A program made the translations under genes and the position numbers. A DNA stretch of 64,000 nt from Butyrivibrio sp. INlla14 (GTDB lineage: Bacteria > Bacillota > Clostridia > Lachnospirales > Lachnospiraceae). The stretch covers positions 1-64,000 of the forward strand of contig NZ_FMVS01000002.1 in assembly GCF_900102515.1 (NCBI RefSeq), in the 5' to 3' direction. The notes under the pieces are model-generated. The model searched no databases. It was not told where the DNA came from and saw only the letters and a list, made by a program, of their open reading frames with translations. Of the stretch, positions 17,964 to 26,915 are shown one piece after another; the stretch's first letter is position 1, and each line of letters starts with the position of its first letter.

Positions 17964-18836
17964 TTACGGCCTTTCAAGTGAAAGTTTGCCCAGCCTTCCA
18001 TTTCTGAAATCATCTAAAAGAAGCGCTGCAGCTCTATCCATATCAGGCTGTGCTCCCTGTTTAAAACACTTTCTGTTAATAGCTATCGCTGACAATACAG
18101 CACTAAGAGGCGTAGCATACTGCTCTTTTTCAAGCTCTTCTATCTGCTCCTTAGTTATATTATACTTCTCGTTTATGGCATTTGGGTAGGACTCTTTTAA
18201 AATCCTGATCAGTTCGCAGGCAAGCTCCGTTCCATCTAAATTATCATCATTCATAGAGCCAATAAGTGCAAGATGCAGTCCTACCTCTTCGTCCTCAAAT
18301 TTAGGCCACAAGATACCTGGTGTATCAAGAAGCTGCATATTCTTACCAAGAGCAATCCACTGCTTACCTTTAGTTACGCCTGGCTTATTGCCTGTCTTAG
18401 CTGCAGCTTTACCTGCAAGCTTATTTATAAAAGTCGACTTTCCAACGTTAGGAATACCTGCAACCATAGCTCTTATAGGTCTTCCCACAATACCTCTTTT
18501 TTTATCTCTTTCTATCTTTTCAGCGCAGGCATTCTGAACAAGCTCCTTGACCTTGCCCTGTTCATTACCAGTCTTGGAGTTCATCTCCATTACAAAATAG
18601 CCCTTCTTCTGATAGAATTCCTTCCATTCCTTAGTAACCTTAGGATCCGCAAGATCAGCTTTATTCAAAATGATCAGTCTGTACTTATTCTTGCCAAGTT
18701 CATCAATGTCTGGATTTCTGCCAGCTGCAGGTATTCTGGCATCTGTAAGTTCAATAATAATATCAATAAGCTTGATATTTTCCTGCATCATTCTGATAGC
18801 CTTGGTCATATGACCTGGATACCACTGAAAATTCAT
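17964..18836 (-). CDS. rbgA: Ribosome biogenesis GTPase RbgA (YlqF)
   Basis: Circularly permuted GTPase that helps a late step of 50S assembly. The G motifs occur in the order typical of the family: NKADLAD (G4) near residue 57, then GIPNVGKSTFINKLAG (G1) and DTPGILWPKF (G3). The start WYPGHMTKA is the conserved N-terminus. The C-terminal helical RNA-binding region is present. 290 residues is the usual length. Its place after rplS and before rnhB is conserved across Firmicutes, apart from the two signal peptidases flanking it here. Confidence 0.97.
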   Translation of the reverse strand: MNFQWYPGHMTKAIRMMQENIKLIDIIIELTDARIPAAGRNPDIDELGKNKYRLIILNKADLADPKVTKEWKEFYQKKGYFVMEMNSKTGNEQGKVKELVQNACAEKIERDKKRGIVGRPIRAMVAGIPNVGKSTFINKLAGKAAAKTGNKPGVTKGKQWIALGKNMQLLDTPGILWPKFEDEEVGLHLALIGSMNDDNLDGTELACELIRILKESYPNAINEKYNITKEQIEELEKEQYATPLSAVLSAIAINRKCFKQGAQPDMDRAAALLLDDFRNGRLGKLSLERP

Positions 18837-18856
18837 AATTCACCTTTCCTTTTTAA

Positions 18857-19450
18857 CTACTTTAAAATAAAGCCTCCGCTACTATCTTTAAAACCTAGTT
18901 TAAACCAGGCCTTGCCCACCATCATACTCTGGGTAACTACGCCGATATTTGCACTTCTTGAGTCTTCACTACTATTTCTATTGTCACCAAGGACAAAATA
19001 TTCTCCACTTTTAAGTTTGATCTCACTGGAAGCAATTCCTGCATCTTCCATTTTATCATAGTTTTCCTGATCCTTAGTCTGTACCTCTCCATTTATATAC
19101 AAAAGTCCATCTATGATCTGAACCTTGTCACCAGGACAAGCAACTACACGCTTTACATAATAATGCGAATTAGAATTACCATTGGGTAAAAAAACTATTA
19201 TATCTCCGGTAGATGGACCAAGAATCTTATAAATCAGTCTATTCACAAGTACAGTCTGACCATTTACTGCAGAAGGTTCCATGGAATCTCCAATAACCTT
19301 AACTTGCATTCCAAAAACAAATACAACTAAAAAAGCGAAAGCAACAATACCTATGGTCATAGTGATCCAGGAAAAAATTTCTCTTATAACCTTAGGTGAT
19401 ATTGTTTTCTTTTTCTGATAAAAAGATAGTTTGTTTCTCCTGCGTCGCAT
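18857..19450 (-). CDS. lepB: Signal peptidase I (copy 2)
   Basis: Second type I signal peptidase, 197 residues from the ATG at 19450 (GGGGAA upstream). An upstream in-frame TTG at 19492 lies inside the rplS terminator and is rejected. The very basic start (MRRRRNK) is followed by a membrane segment near residues 30-52, the Ser motif IGDSMEPS, the Lys motif HYYVKRVVACPGD and FVLGDNRNSSEDSR. It differs clearly from copy 1, so the two probably differ in substrate preference rather than arising from a fresh duplication. It sits between the rplS terminator and rbgA. Confidence 0.95.
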   Translation of the reverse strand: MRRRRNKLSFYQKKKTISPKVIREIFSWITMTIGIVAFAFLVVFVFGMQVKVIGDSMEPSAVNGQTVLVNRLIYKILGPSTGDIIVFLPNGNSNSHYYVKRVVACPGDKVQIIDGLLYINGEVQTKDQENYDKMEDAGIASSEIKLKSGEYFVLGDNRNSSEDSRSANIGVVTQSMMVGKAWFKLGFKDSSGGFILK

Positions 19451-19478
19451 TCTGATTCCCCAAAAAGTTATATTATAG

Positions 19479-19513
19479 AAAAAAAGAGGCAATTACTAAA
19501 AAGTAACTGCCTC
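19479..19513 (-). terminator. Intrinsic terminator of rplS
   Basis: Minus-strand stem GAGGCAGTTAC / GTAATTGCCTC followed by TTTTTTTC, right after the rplS stop codon. Confidence 0.9.
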
Positions 19514-19524
19514 TATCAAACAAA

Positions 19525-19875
19525 TTATCTGGTAACAAGTTCCTTAACCTTAGCTTTCTTACCTGTAAGTCCCTTAAGGTAGTTAAGCTTAGCTCTTCTT
19601 ACCTTACCTCTTCTAACAACCTCTACCTTCTCAACGATAGGTGAGTGAAGTGGCCATGTCTTCTCAACGCCAACACCGTAAGACTCTTTTCTTACTGTGA
19701 AAGTTGTACGGTTGCTTCCGCCCTGGATCTTCTTAACAGTTCCCTCGAAAACCTGTACTCTCTCACGGTTTCCTTCCTTGATCTTAGCGTGTACTCTTAC
19801 AGTATCACCTGTGTTGAACTGAGGCGCATTAGCGTTCAGCTGCTCTTTCTCGAGCTCTTCGATAATTGTACTCAT
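19525..19875 (-). CDS. rplS: 50S ribosomal protein L19
   Basis: Large-subunit ribosomal protein at the 30S-50S interface. The 116 residues include [34 protein letters not shown] and the C-terminal [23 protein letters not shown] precedes the ATG. It has its own promoter, a leader of about 90 bases and a terminator. In Bacillus it follows trmD directly; here the nucleoside operon separates the two. Confidence 0.98.
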   Translation of the reverse strand: MSTIIEELEKEQLNANAPQFNTGDTVRVHAKIKEGNRERVQVFEGTVKKIQGGSNRTTFTVRKESYGVGVEKTWPLHSPIVEKVEVVRRGKVRRAKLNYLKGLTGKKAKVKELVTR

Positions 19876-19971
19876 ATTTCTTCTCCTATTCTATGGACGT
19901 TCTTGCCATAAACGAGTGTTAATTGGGTTAATGTTATAGCAGAGGACCGTCTGATTGTCACAACGTACTAT

Positions 19972-20001
19972 ACTATAACATATCAAGTAGGAAGAAGTCA
20001 A
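19972..20001 (-). promoter_or_regulatory. Promoter of rplS
   Basis: Minus-strand TTGACT (19996-20001), then TTATAGT with TATAGT at 19972-19977 (spacer 17-18). The transcript leader (about 19880-19966) contains GGCAAGAACGTCC and other pairing segments and could be a ribosomal-protein leader, but I did not fold it. Confidence 0.7.
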
Positions 20002-20015
20002 TAATTTATACAATT

Positions 20016-20441
20016 TTATGCCCTGATTAAGTTAGAAGGTCCAAATCTGTCAGGCAATATTTCTGGCAGTGTATATACCTTATAATCATCTACAGATTTA
20101 GCACAGATAATAATAAACTCATCTGTACAGAACTCGCTCATAACCTGTCTGCATACTCCACATGGACTGCAATCATCTAAAGTCTCTGCCCCATCTGCTC
20201 CGCCACAGATAGCAATTGCCTTAAACTCCTTGACGCCCTCACTAACAGCTTTAAAAAACGCTGTTCTCTCAGCACAATTAGTGGGTGTAAAAGAAGCATT
20301 CTCTATGTTACAGCCTGTGTAGATTACATTATTTGCAGCAAGAAGAGCTGCACCAACATTATAATGTGAATACGGAGTGTAAGAATAATTTCTCATCTCC
20401 AATGCCTTTTCAATAAGGCTCTTTATTTCTTCTGTCGTCAT
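20016..20441 (-). CDS. cdd: Cytidine deaminase
   Basis: Converts cytidine and deoxycytidine to uridine and deoxyuridine. 141 residues, with the zinc site in the usual arrangement: PTNCAERTAFF (Cys, catalytic Glu) and SPCGVCRQVM (two Cys). YSHYNVGAALL and TGCNIENASF are substrate-contact motifs. It is the last gene of the nucleoside uptake operon, 3 bases behind the nupQ-like permease. Uridine made here is the substrate of the phosphorylase at the head of the operon. Confidence 0.97.
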   Translation of the reverse strand: MTTEEIKSLIEKALEMRNYSYTPYSHYNVGAALLAANNVIYTGCNIENASFTPTNCAERTAFFKAVSEGVKEFKAIAICGGADGAETLDDCSPCGVCRQVMSEFCTDEFIIICAKSVDDYKVYTLPEILPDRFGPSNLIRA

Positions 20442-20444
20442 ATA

Positions 20445-21392
20445 TTACCTTGACCCCTTATCATAAGGTATTCCCTCAGCCTTAGGTGCTCTTGATTTCT
20501 GTGAAGTAAATGCAAGAACAATAAGTGAAACAATATAAGGGAACATATTATAAACTGTTCCAGGAATTTTCAATACACTAAGGAATCCAATTCCCATGTA
20601 TACATTTGAAAGTGACCTAAATACAGCAAAAAGTACTGCTGACCAGGCAATTCTCTCAGGCTTCCACTGACCAAAGATCATAACAGCAAGAGCAAGGAAA
20701 CCAGCTCCAGCAACACCATAATCAAAGTGCCATGTAGAGTTAGCTGCTGCTATATAGATCAGTCCACCAAGACCTGCAAGGAAACCAGACATAAGTACAC
20801 CTGCATATCTCATAGCATAGACATTGATACCAACAGAGTCGGCAGCCTGAGGATGCTCACCACAGGCACGGAGTCTCAGTGCAAATTTAGTCTTGTAGAA
20901 AAGAACTATAGCAACAACAAGAAGAATTGCTGCAACTACTATAAACCAGCTAAGCTGAAGTGATCCTACATTAAACATGAATGCATCATGGCCTCGTACA
21001 TAGTCAAGCTTGGCTGAAAAGTCTGATCCCTTTGAACGGGCAGTATTAAATGCCTTGACAATAACTGTTGCAGCGGCTGTAGCAAGCATATTAACAGCTG
21101 TACCTATAAGTGTCTGATCAGCCTTAAAATATATGCAGGCAACACCGATCAAAAGTGATGACAACATTCCAACAACTGCTGCGGCTAAAAGAGTTAGAGT
21201 TACAATAGTAAATCTAGATGCAGTATCAGGTAAAAGAACCATGACCATAGCACCAGCCATAGCACCAAAAACCATTATTCCTTCAAGTCCCAAGTTAATA
21301 ATACCGCTTCGCTCAGAGAACATACCTCCGAGAGCTACCAGAATAAGTACTGCTGAGAAGATAAGTGTATACTGAATAAGTAGTATCATCAC
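20445..21392 (-). CDS. nupQ: Nucleoside ABC transporter permease (NupQ-like)
   Basis: Inner-membrane permease of a BmpA-type nucleoside importer, 315 residues with about eight to ten hydrophobic segments. FSERSGIINLGLEGIMVFGA near the N-terminus and RACGEHPQAADSVGINV are hallmarks of the family. It overlaps the partner permease by 4 bases and precedes cdd. Symbol follows the NupNOPQ naming; substrate is inferred from the flanking cdd and uridine phosphorylase. Confidence 0.9.
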   Translation of the reverse strand: MMILLIQYTLIFSAVLILVALGGMFSERSGIINLGLEGIMVFGAMAGAMVMVLLPDTASRFTIVTLTLLAAAVVGMLSSLLIGVACIYFKADQTLIGTAVNMLATAAATVIVKAFNTARSKGSDFSAKLDYVRGHDAFMFNVGSLQLSWFIVVAAILLVVAIVLFYKTKFALRLRACGEHPQAADSVGINVYAMRYAGVLMSGFLAGLGGLIYIAAANSTWHFDYGVAGAGFLALAVMIFGQWKPERIAWSAVLFAVFRSLSNVYMGIGFLSVLKIPGTVYNMFPYIVSLIVLAFTSQKSRAPKAEGIPYDKGSR

Positions 21393-22525
21393 TTCACCTC
21401 CTTTTTAGCTGCAGCTTTTTCATCCGCAGCATCTTTTTTCTTGGCCTTACCTGGCTTGTTGATCACAGTCTTAAAGAAAAGAACAAAACCGCAAAGGTAA
21501 ATGATAATTGCAATCATAAGATCCGCTACCTGTGGGTTAAAGTAGTTTGTATTAAGATACTGTCCGCCAAGTGTTATATACTCAACGAAAAGACCAGCCA
21601 CTATGGCTCCTATTGGATGAAGACCACCAAGGAAAGCTACAGCGATTCCTGAAAATCCCATTCCAGGAACTGATGAAGCAATCTTGTAATGCTCAATACT
21701 TGTAAGATAGAAAAGTGAAGCTGCAAGTCCTGAAACAGCACCAGAAATTGCAAGTGTAAGAATGATATTTCTCTTAGCATTCATACCTGCATATTTAGCT
21801 GCATCTTTATTGTGTCCTGTAGCTTTAAGCTCAAAGCCAAAGGTTGTCTTACTAAGTACTACCCAGATCAAAATAGCAACTATAACTGTAATAGGTACTG
21901 CGATAGTCATATACTGGTTATTTCCGAAAACACTCTGCATAAAACCAGGAAGAAGTCCTGCCTTATTCTTGGCTGCAATATCATAAGTCTCAGACTTAGT
22001 GATATTCATAGTCTTTTCATTAGAAAGAATAATATTGCAAAGGTATAAGCTGATCCAGTTCAGCATGATACCAGCTATTACTTCATTCACGTTGCAGTAA
22101 GCCTTGAAGAATCCGCAGATAGCACCCCAAAGACCGCCACAGATAACTGCAGCAAGAAGGCAGAAAAACCAGTTCCAGCCAAGAGCAAGTGATGTATACA
22201 GGCTGACTAAAATACCAATTGTGTACTGTCCTGCAACACCGATATTAAAAAGGCCTGCCTTATAAGCAAATAAAATAGCCTCTGAGCAGAGTATTACAGG
22301 TACTGCCTTAACAAGGGTTGAACCAAAATAATACCAGAGCTGTGTTGGCTTGGCACTATATTTAAAGAAATTTCTGAGAATAGCGATCATACCCTCTGTA
22401 GCATGGCCTGGATTCATGCACAGCAGGATAATATATCCTAAAATAATACCAAGGATAGCGCATAGTACTGAAGCAAGAATTGTCTGCACAGCAGGTTTCT
22501 TGAAAAATTTTGTATTGTCTTTCAT
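21389..22525 (-). CDS. nupP: Nucleoside ABC transporter permease (NupP-like)
   Basis: Second permease of the importer, 378 residues, multi-spanning. It contains FAYKAGLFNIGVAGQYTIG, the counterpart of the SGIINLGLEG motif in the partner, and LKATGHNKDAAKYAGMNAK, the cytoplasmic loop that should contact the ATPase. The C-terminus is Lys/Ala-rich. Its ATG overlaps the stop of the ATPase gene (TAATG), so the genes are translationally coupled. Confidence 0.9.
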   Translation of the reverse strand: MKDNTKFFKKPAVQTILASVLCAILGIILGYIILLCMNPGHATEGMIAILRNFFKYSAKPTQLWYYFGSTLVKAVPVILCSEAILFAYKAGLFNIGVAGQYTIGILVSLYTSLALGWNWFFCLLAAVICGGLWGAICGFFKAYCNVNEVIAGIMLNWISLYLCNIILSNEKTMNITKSETYDIAAKNKAGLLPGFMQSVFGNNQYMTIAVPITVIVAILIWVVLSKTTFGFELKATGHNKDAAKYAGMNAKRNIILTLAISGAVSGLAASLFYLTSIEHYKIASSVPGMGFSGIAVAFLGGLHPIGAIVAGLFVEYITLGGQYLNTNYFNPQVADLMIAIIIYLCGFVLFFKTVINKPGKAKKKDAADEKAAAKKEVK

Positions 22526-24066
22526 TACTTAAACGCCTCCCTTCTCTCATCGTGCTTGGCTCCTGACATGTAAAGACCAAGTTCCTGAAGAGTTGTTGTC
22601 TTAGGATCCACCTCACCAACAATCTCTCCTTCATGCATTACAAGTATTCTGTCTGAAAGGTTCATAACCTCTTCAAGTTCAAGCGAAACAAGCAAAATAG
22701 CGCAGCCCTCATCACGCTGCTTGACTATTTCTTTGTGGATATACTCGATAGCTCCTACATCAAGGCCTCTTGTAGGCTGTACAGCAACTAAGAGCTTGTG
22801 ATCTCTATCCATTTCTCTTGCAATGATAGCTTTCTGCTGATTACCACCAGACATGGATCTTACGATAGTCTGAGCACCGCGTCCGCTTCTAACATCAAAA
22901 GCCTCGGTTAATCTGTCAGAATACTCTCTCATAGACTTTTTCTTGATAAATCCATGAGATGAAAAATCAGGTTCAAAGTATCTCTGAAGAATCATATTCT
23001 CTTCTAGAGTATAATCCAAAACCAAGCCATGTTTATGCCTATCTTCAGGGACATGACTCATACCATGAGTATTCTTGTATCTTATTGATTTATGAGTGAT
23101 ATCATCCCCCATAAACGAAATCTTACCGCTGGAAATATCATCAAGTCCTGTCAACGCTCCGATGAACTCCGTCTGGCCGTTTCCATCGATACCTGCTATG
23201 CATACAATCTCACCTTCTCTAACATTGAAAGAAACGTTGTGTACAGAATCGTTCTGATGTATTTTGCTCTTTACGCAGACATTCTCAACCCTGAGAATTT
23301 CCTTCCCAGGCTTGGCTACTTCTTTGTCTACAGCAAATTTGACATCACGGCCAACCATCATAGAAGAAAGATCTTCCTTGGTTGTTTCATCAACATTAAC
23401 TGTTCCAATGTACTTTCCTCTTCTAAGAATAGTACATCTGTCAGCAACTTCCATGATCTCATTAAGCTTATGAGTAATGAAAAGAATTGACTTACCCTCA
23501 GCAGCTAGATTCTTCATGATCTTCATAAGCTCATCAATCTCCTGAGGTGTGAGAACAGCTGTAGGCTCATCAAAAATAAGAATTTCATTGTCCCTATAGA
23601 GCATCTTAAGGATTTCTACACGCTGCTGCATACCAACAGTAATATCCTCAATAAGAGCGTCGGGATCAACCTTAAGATTATATTTGTCAGAAAGAGCAAG
23701 AACTTTCTTTCTTGCTTCCTTCTTGGTCAAAAAGCCAAACTTATTAGGCTCTGCCCCCAGAATGATGTTATCAAGCACTGAAAAAATATCTACAAGCATG
23801 AAGTGCTGATGTACCATTCCAATCCCAAGATCTGTCGCATCATTTGGATTCTTGATGGTTACTTCCTTGCCATCTTTCTTGATAACACCCTTTTCAGGTG
23901 TATAGAGTCCAAACAAAACACTCATAAGAGTTGATTTACCTGCACCATTCTCCCCAAGAAGTGCATGTATCTCACCTTTCTTTAACTGCAAAGTAATATC
24001 ATCATTTGCAATTATGCCAGGAAACTCTTTTGTGATATGCAACATTTCAATTACATAATCATCCAT
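22525..24066 (-). CDS. nupO: Nucleoside ABC transporter, double ATPase (NupO-like)
   Basis: Energy module with two fused ATPase domains, 513 residues from the ATG at 24066 (AGGAAGGTG upstream; an earlier TTG is rejected). The first domain has Walker A GENGAGKST and Walker B ILIFDEPTAVLT with VGMQQRVEI as signature. The second has the degenerate Walker A GIDGNGQTEF, the signature SGGNQQKAIIARE and VAVQPTRGLDVGA. This layout is typical of monosaccharide/nucleoside-type importers (YufO/NupO). It follows the lipoprotein gene after a hairpin. Confidence 0.92.
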   Translation of the reverse strand: MDDYVIEMLHITKEFPGIIANDDITLQLKKGEIHALLGENGAGKSTLMSVLFGLYTPEKGVIKKDGKEVTIKNPNDATDLGIGMVHQHFMLVDIFSVLDNIILGAEPNKFGFLTKKEARKKVLALSDKYNLKVDPDALIEDITVGMQQRVEILKMLYRDNEILIFDEPTAVLTPQEIDELMKIMKNLAAEGKSILFITHKLNEIMEVADRCTILRRGKYIGTVNVDETTKEDLSSMMVGRDVKFAVDKEVAKPGKEILRVENVCVKSKIHQNDSVHNVSFNVREGEIVCIAGIDGNGQTEFIGALTGLDDISSGKISFMGDDITHKSIRYKNTHGMSHVPEDRHKHGLVLDYTLEENMILQRYFEPDFSSHGFIKKKSMREYSDRLTEAFDVRSGRGAQTIVRSMSGGNQQKAIIAREMDRDHKLLVAVQPTRGLDVGAIEYIHKEIVKQRDEGCAILLVSLELEEVMNLSDRILVMHEGEIVGEVDPKTTTLQELGLYMSGAKHDERREAFK

Positions 24067-24175
24067 ACGTAAACACCTTCCTAACAAAATAATAATTGGT
24101 TACAAAACCATAAAAAGTAACATTACAGATCTATTTGTTATATCACTATTTATGCCCTTGTATAAATCATTTGCT

Positions 24176-24215
24176 TTAAAAAAGGGAAGGAAATAGTTTT
24201 CCTTCCCTTTTGAAG
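24176..24215 (-). terminator. Terminator/attenuator between lipoprotein and ATPase genes
   Basis: Minus-strand AAAAGGGAAGGAAA pairs with TTTCCTTCCCTTTT and runs into T residues. Placed between the abundant binding lipoprotein and the membrane components, it probably lowers downstream expression rather than ending the operon. Confidence 0.8.
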
Positions 24216-24241
24216 AACAACATAACTAACTAATTATTCAA

Positions 24242-25450
24242 TTAGTGAATGTTATCAAAAGTTGTAACCTTGATAGCTGTTGTAGGCATAACATCGATAT
24301 TGCTATCTACTGTTACATAGCCATCAGCCATTGACTTAACAAGTGCCTTGTAATCATCAACTGTGAAGTTCTTCATTGACCATGTCTCAGTTGGAAGCTG
24401 TACGTAGTTAAGAGATGGGTCATCACCTGAAACGATACCAAGGTTCTCGATCTTTCCAGAATGAGCAGCCCAGTTGCCATCAAGTACATCTGTAAGAGTT
24501 GTGTTTACTGTTGCAGCAAGACCCTTCATAGCAGATGTTACGCAAACGCCTTCACCGTAAAGTCCATCAATTGTACCAGTCTGGTCAACGTCAACACCAA
24601 CAACCTTACCATCTACCTTCTTAGCAGCCTCACCAGCTGATGTGAAGATACCGCCACCACATGCAAATACAATTTCTGTACCATTTGAGTACCATGTATC
24701 CATAGTAGCTGTAACAGCCTCATCACCAAAGAACTGTCCGCCATATACATAGTTAACTTCTACATCAGATGCAATACCAAGCTCTGTAGCAGCTGCGTCA
24801 GCACCCTGAACGAAGCCATAACCATAACGGATAACAGCAGGAACTGCGATGCCGCCAAGGAAACCAAGCTTCTTGTAGCCTTCCTTAACTACTGCATAAC
24901 CAGCCATGTAACCAGCAAGCTCTTCCTGATATGTGAATGAGCAAACATTAGCAGGAAGCTCTGTCATACCAGCACCTTCAAAGTCACCCTGTGAAACATC
25001 AAGAGCGATGATTGTTACGTCTGGGTTAGCGTCAGCTACTGTAGCGATCATAGAAGCAAAAAGGTAACCAGGAACAACAACTACATTGTAACCATCAGCA
25101 ACAGCGTTGTTGAAAGCTGCAGTACGAGCCTCATCAGAGTCTTCTGATGGCTTATAGTACTGGAATGTAAGACCGTTAGTCTTAGAGAAAGCGTCACATG
25201 CCTCATAAGTTGTCTGGTTGAAAGACATATCTGTGATGTCACCAGAGTCTGTGATCATAGCGATCTTGAGGTCTGAGCTAGTCTCTGTAGCAGGTGCCTC
25301 AGTGTTGTCCGCAGCAGGAGCTGCCTCTTCTGTAGCAGGAGCTGCCTCCTCTGTTGCTGGCTCTGTAGTTGCTGGCTCTGTAGAACCACATGCTACAAGT
25401 GATGCAACCATTGTCGCAGCCATAAGGACTGCAAAAAGTCTCTTTTTCAT
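24242..25450 (-). CDS. BMP-family nucleoside-binding lipoprotein
   Basis: Extracellular binding protein of the nucleoside importer, 402 residues. The signal peptide ends in lipobox LVAC with Cys21, so it is lipid-anchored. Residues about 22-58 are a low-complexity Glu/Ala/Pro/Thr linker with near repeats of EEAAPAT. The BMP/PnrA-type domain follows from LKIAMITDSGDITDMSFNQ and includes VVVVPGYLF and LGFLGGIAVPAVIRYGYGF. GGAGGGAAA precedes the ATG. It lies 48 bases behind the uridine phosphorylase gene. Binding of uridine or cytidine is inferred from the operon. Confidence 0.93.
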   Translation of the reverse strand: MKKRLFAVLMAATMVASLVACGSTEPATTEPATEEAAPATEEAAPAADNTEAPATETSSDLKIAMITDSGDITDMSFNQTTYEACDAFSKTNGLTFQYYKPSEDSDEARTAAFNNAVADGYNVVVVPGYLFASMIATVADANPDVTIIALDVSQGDFEGAGMTELPANVCSFTYQEELAGYMAGYAVVKEGYKKLGFLGGIAVPAVIRYGYGFVQGADAAATELGIASDVEVNYVYGGQFFGDEAVTATMDTWYSNGTEIVFACGGGIFTSAGEAAKKVDGKVVGVDVDQTGTIDGLYGEGVCVTSAMKGLAATVNTTLTDVLDGNWAAHSGKIENLGIVSGDDPSLNYVQLPTETWSMKNFTVDDYKALVKSMADGYVTVDSNIDVMPTTAIKVTTFDNIH

Positions 25451-25498
25451 AATTTCCCTCCATTTTGAATTAAGTTGACTTTTTATAATAAAACCTTT

Positions 25499-26275
25499 TC
25501 AGGCTTTATCCAAAGCAATAAGGTTACGAATAGCCTCAATTGTTGTACGATATACAGTATCCATATCATGAACCTGAGGATTAGAAAGTCCTTTTTTTGC
25601 CCTCTCCTGATTAGCTACAACCAAAAGGACAGCTCCAGTTCTAACTCTCAAATAATTCCCAACAATAAATAAAGTAGAAGACTCCATCTCGGAGCAAAGT
25701 GCTCCACACTTGATCCACGCATCCCATTTGTACAAAAGCTCTGGTCCTACAGGCTTAGTCTCTGGTTCATGCTGTCCAAAGAAAGAATCCTTACACTGGG
25801 CAACGCCTACATGGTACTTGGCTCCAGCCTTCTTCGCCCCCTCAACAAGTGCATTAACTACATCATAAGATGCTACAGCAGGATATTCGATAGGCGCATA
25901 CTCCTTGGAAGTACCCTCAGCTCTGATTGCGCCATTGGCAATTACAATATCACCACCAATGACATCTTCCTGCATTCCTCCAGAAGTACCCATTCGAATG
26001 AAAGTATCTGCTCCGCATTTTACAAGTTCTTCAATTGCAATAGCTGTAGAAGCACCACCAATGCCATGAGACATTACAGTAACCATCTCTCCATCAATAG
26101 TTCCTGTATAAGTATTGTATTCTCTGTTGTAAGCTACAAATCTTGGATTATCAAATAGATGTGATATAGTCTCGCATCTGCCAGGATCACCTGTCAGAAT
26201 AACGTATCTTCCTACATCACCTTTTTTTACATGAGTATGGTACTGATAGCCAGCACCTTCTGTATAATCGACCAT
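25499..26275 (-). CDS. udp: Uridine phosphorylase family nucleoside phosphorylase
   Basis: Cleaves uridine with phosphate to uracil and ribose-1-phosphate. 258 residues; the phosphate-binding region YVILTGDPGRCETI, GIGGASTAIAIEEL, RMGTSGGMQ and ALCSEMESSTLFIVG (the Glu-Met-Glu ribose motif) match the NP-1 family, uridine phosphorylase branch. It is first in the operon, with its own promoter. Together with cdd it turns imported cytidine and uridine into base and sugar phosphate. Exact base preference is not provable from sequence. Confidence 0.92.
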   Translation of the reverse strand: MVDYTEGAGYQYHTHVKKGDVGRYVILTGDPGRCETISHLFDNPRFVAYNREYNTYTGTIDGEMVTVMSHGIGGASTAIAIEELVKCGADTFIRMGTSGGMQEDVIGGDIVIANGAIRAEGTSKEYAPIEYPAVASYDVVNALVEGAKKAGAKYHVGVAQCKDSFFGQHEPETKPVGPELLYKWDAWIKCGALCSEMESSTLFIVGNYLRVRTGAVLLVVANQERAKKGLSNPQVHDMDTVYRTTIEAIRNLIALDKA

Positions 26276-26344
26276 ATATTACCCCACTAATATAAAACTA
26301 GATACATTTAGAATTTATATTTTTTTCATATTTTAATAATTATA

Positions 26345-26373
26345 ATTATATGACATTTAATGTTAAAAGTCAT
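26345..26373 (-). promoter_or_regulatory. Promoter of the nucleoside salvage operon
   Basis: Minus-strand ATGACT (26368-26373), 17-base spacer, TATAAT (26345-26350). The spacer is bracketed by the inverted pair ATGAC/GTCAT, a possible repressor site. Confidence 0.55.
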
Positions 26374-26400
26374 TAAATATTACACAGTCCAAGAATATTA

Positions 26401-26913
26401 TTATAACAGTCCTTCAATAACATGGATAGTTATTTTTTTATTCTCAAGGTCAATATTTTTGACACAGTCTTTTATGGCTGGTATATAAATCTTGTCCTCA
26501 GAATTCTCTTTTGTCATTTCATATACATCATTAGCCCCTGTCTGAATGATATCTGTTACAGTACCAAGGAGTTTATCATCTTCATCAACTATTGAAAGGC
26601 CCATAAGATCAGCACAGTAAAATTCTCCAGGTTCAAGCTTTATAGCATCTTTCCTGTCGATTGTAAGCTCACATCCTCTAAACTTCTCAACATCATTTAT
26701 ATTGTTGTACTGCTTAAACTTAACAATGACAAACTTCTTGAAAAATCTGGCACTCTGAACGTCAAGTTCAATCTCTTCACCTCTTTGGGTATGAAGAGTA
26801 ACCTTCTTAAGTTTTTTAAAACGATTTGGATCCTCCGTAGTGGGAAAAACATTTACTTCTCCCTGAAGTCCGTGTGTTGATGCAATTACTCCAACTTGAA
26901 ATCTATCTGTCAC
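26401..26913 (-). CDS. rimM: Ribosome maturation factor RimM
   Basis: Assists 30S assembly and binds S19. 170 residues: N-terminal RimM barrel (FQVGVIASTHGLQGEVNVFP) and C-terminal PRC-barrel (LEPGEFYCADLMGLSIVDE ... YIPAIKDCVKNIDLENKKI). It starts two bases after the trmD stop. In Bacillus rimM precedes trmD; here the order is reversed. It is the last gene of the ylxM-ffh run and the nucleoside operon promoter follows within 30 bases. Confidence 0.96.
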   Translation of the reverse strand: MTDRFQVGVIASTHGLQGEVNVFPTTEDPNRFKKLKKVTLHTQRGEEIELDVQSARFFKKFVIVKFKQYNNINDVEKFRGCELTIDRKDAIKLEPGEFYCADLMGLSIVDEDDKLLGTVTDIIQTGANDVYEMTKENSEDKIYIPAIKDCVKNIDLENKKITIHVIEGLL

Positions 26914-26915
26914 TA

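Noticed and set aside
19451-19492. Upstream start of signal peptidase copy 2
   Set aside because: It lies inside the rplS terminator stem; GGGGAA is well placed for the ATG at 19450.
24242-25450. Repeats in the DNA near the start of the binding lipoprotein as a tandem array
   Set aside because: They encode the low-complexity Glu/Ala/Pro linker after the lipobox and are explained by it.
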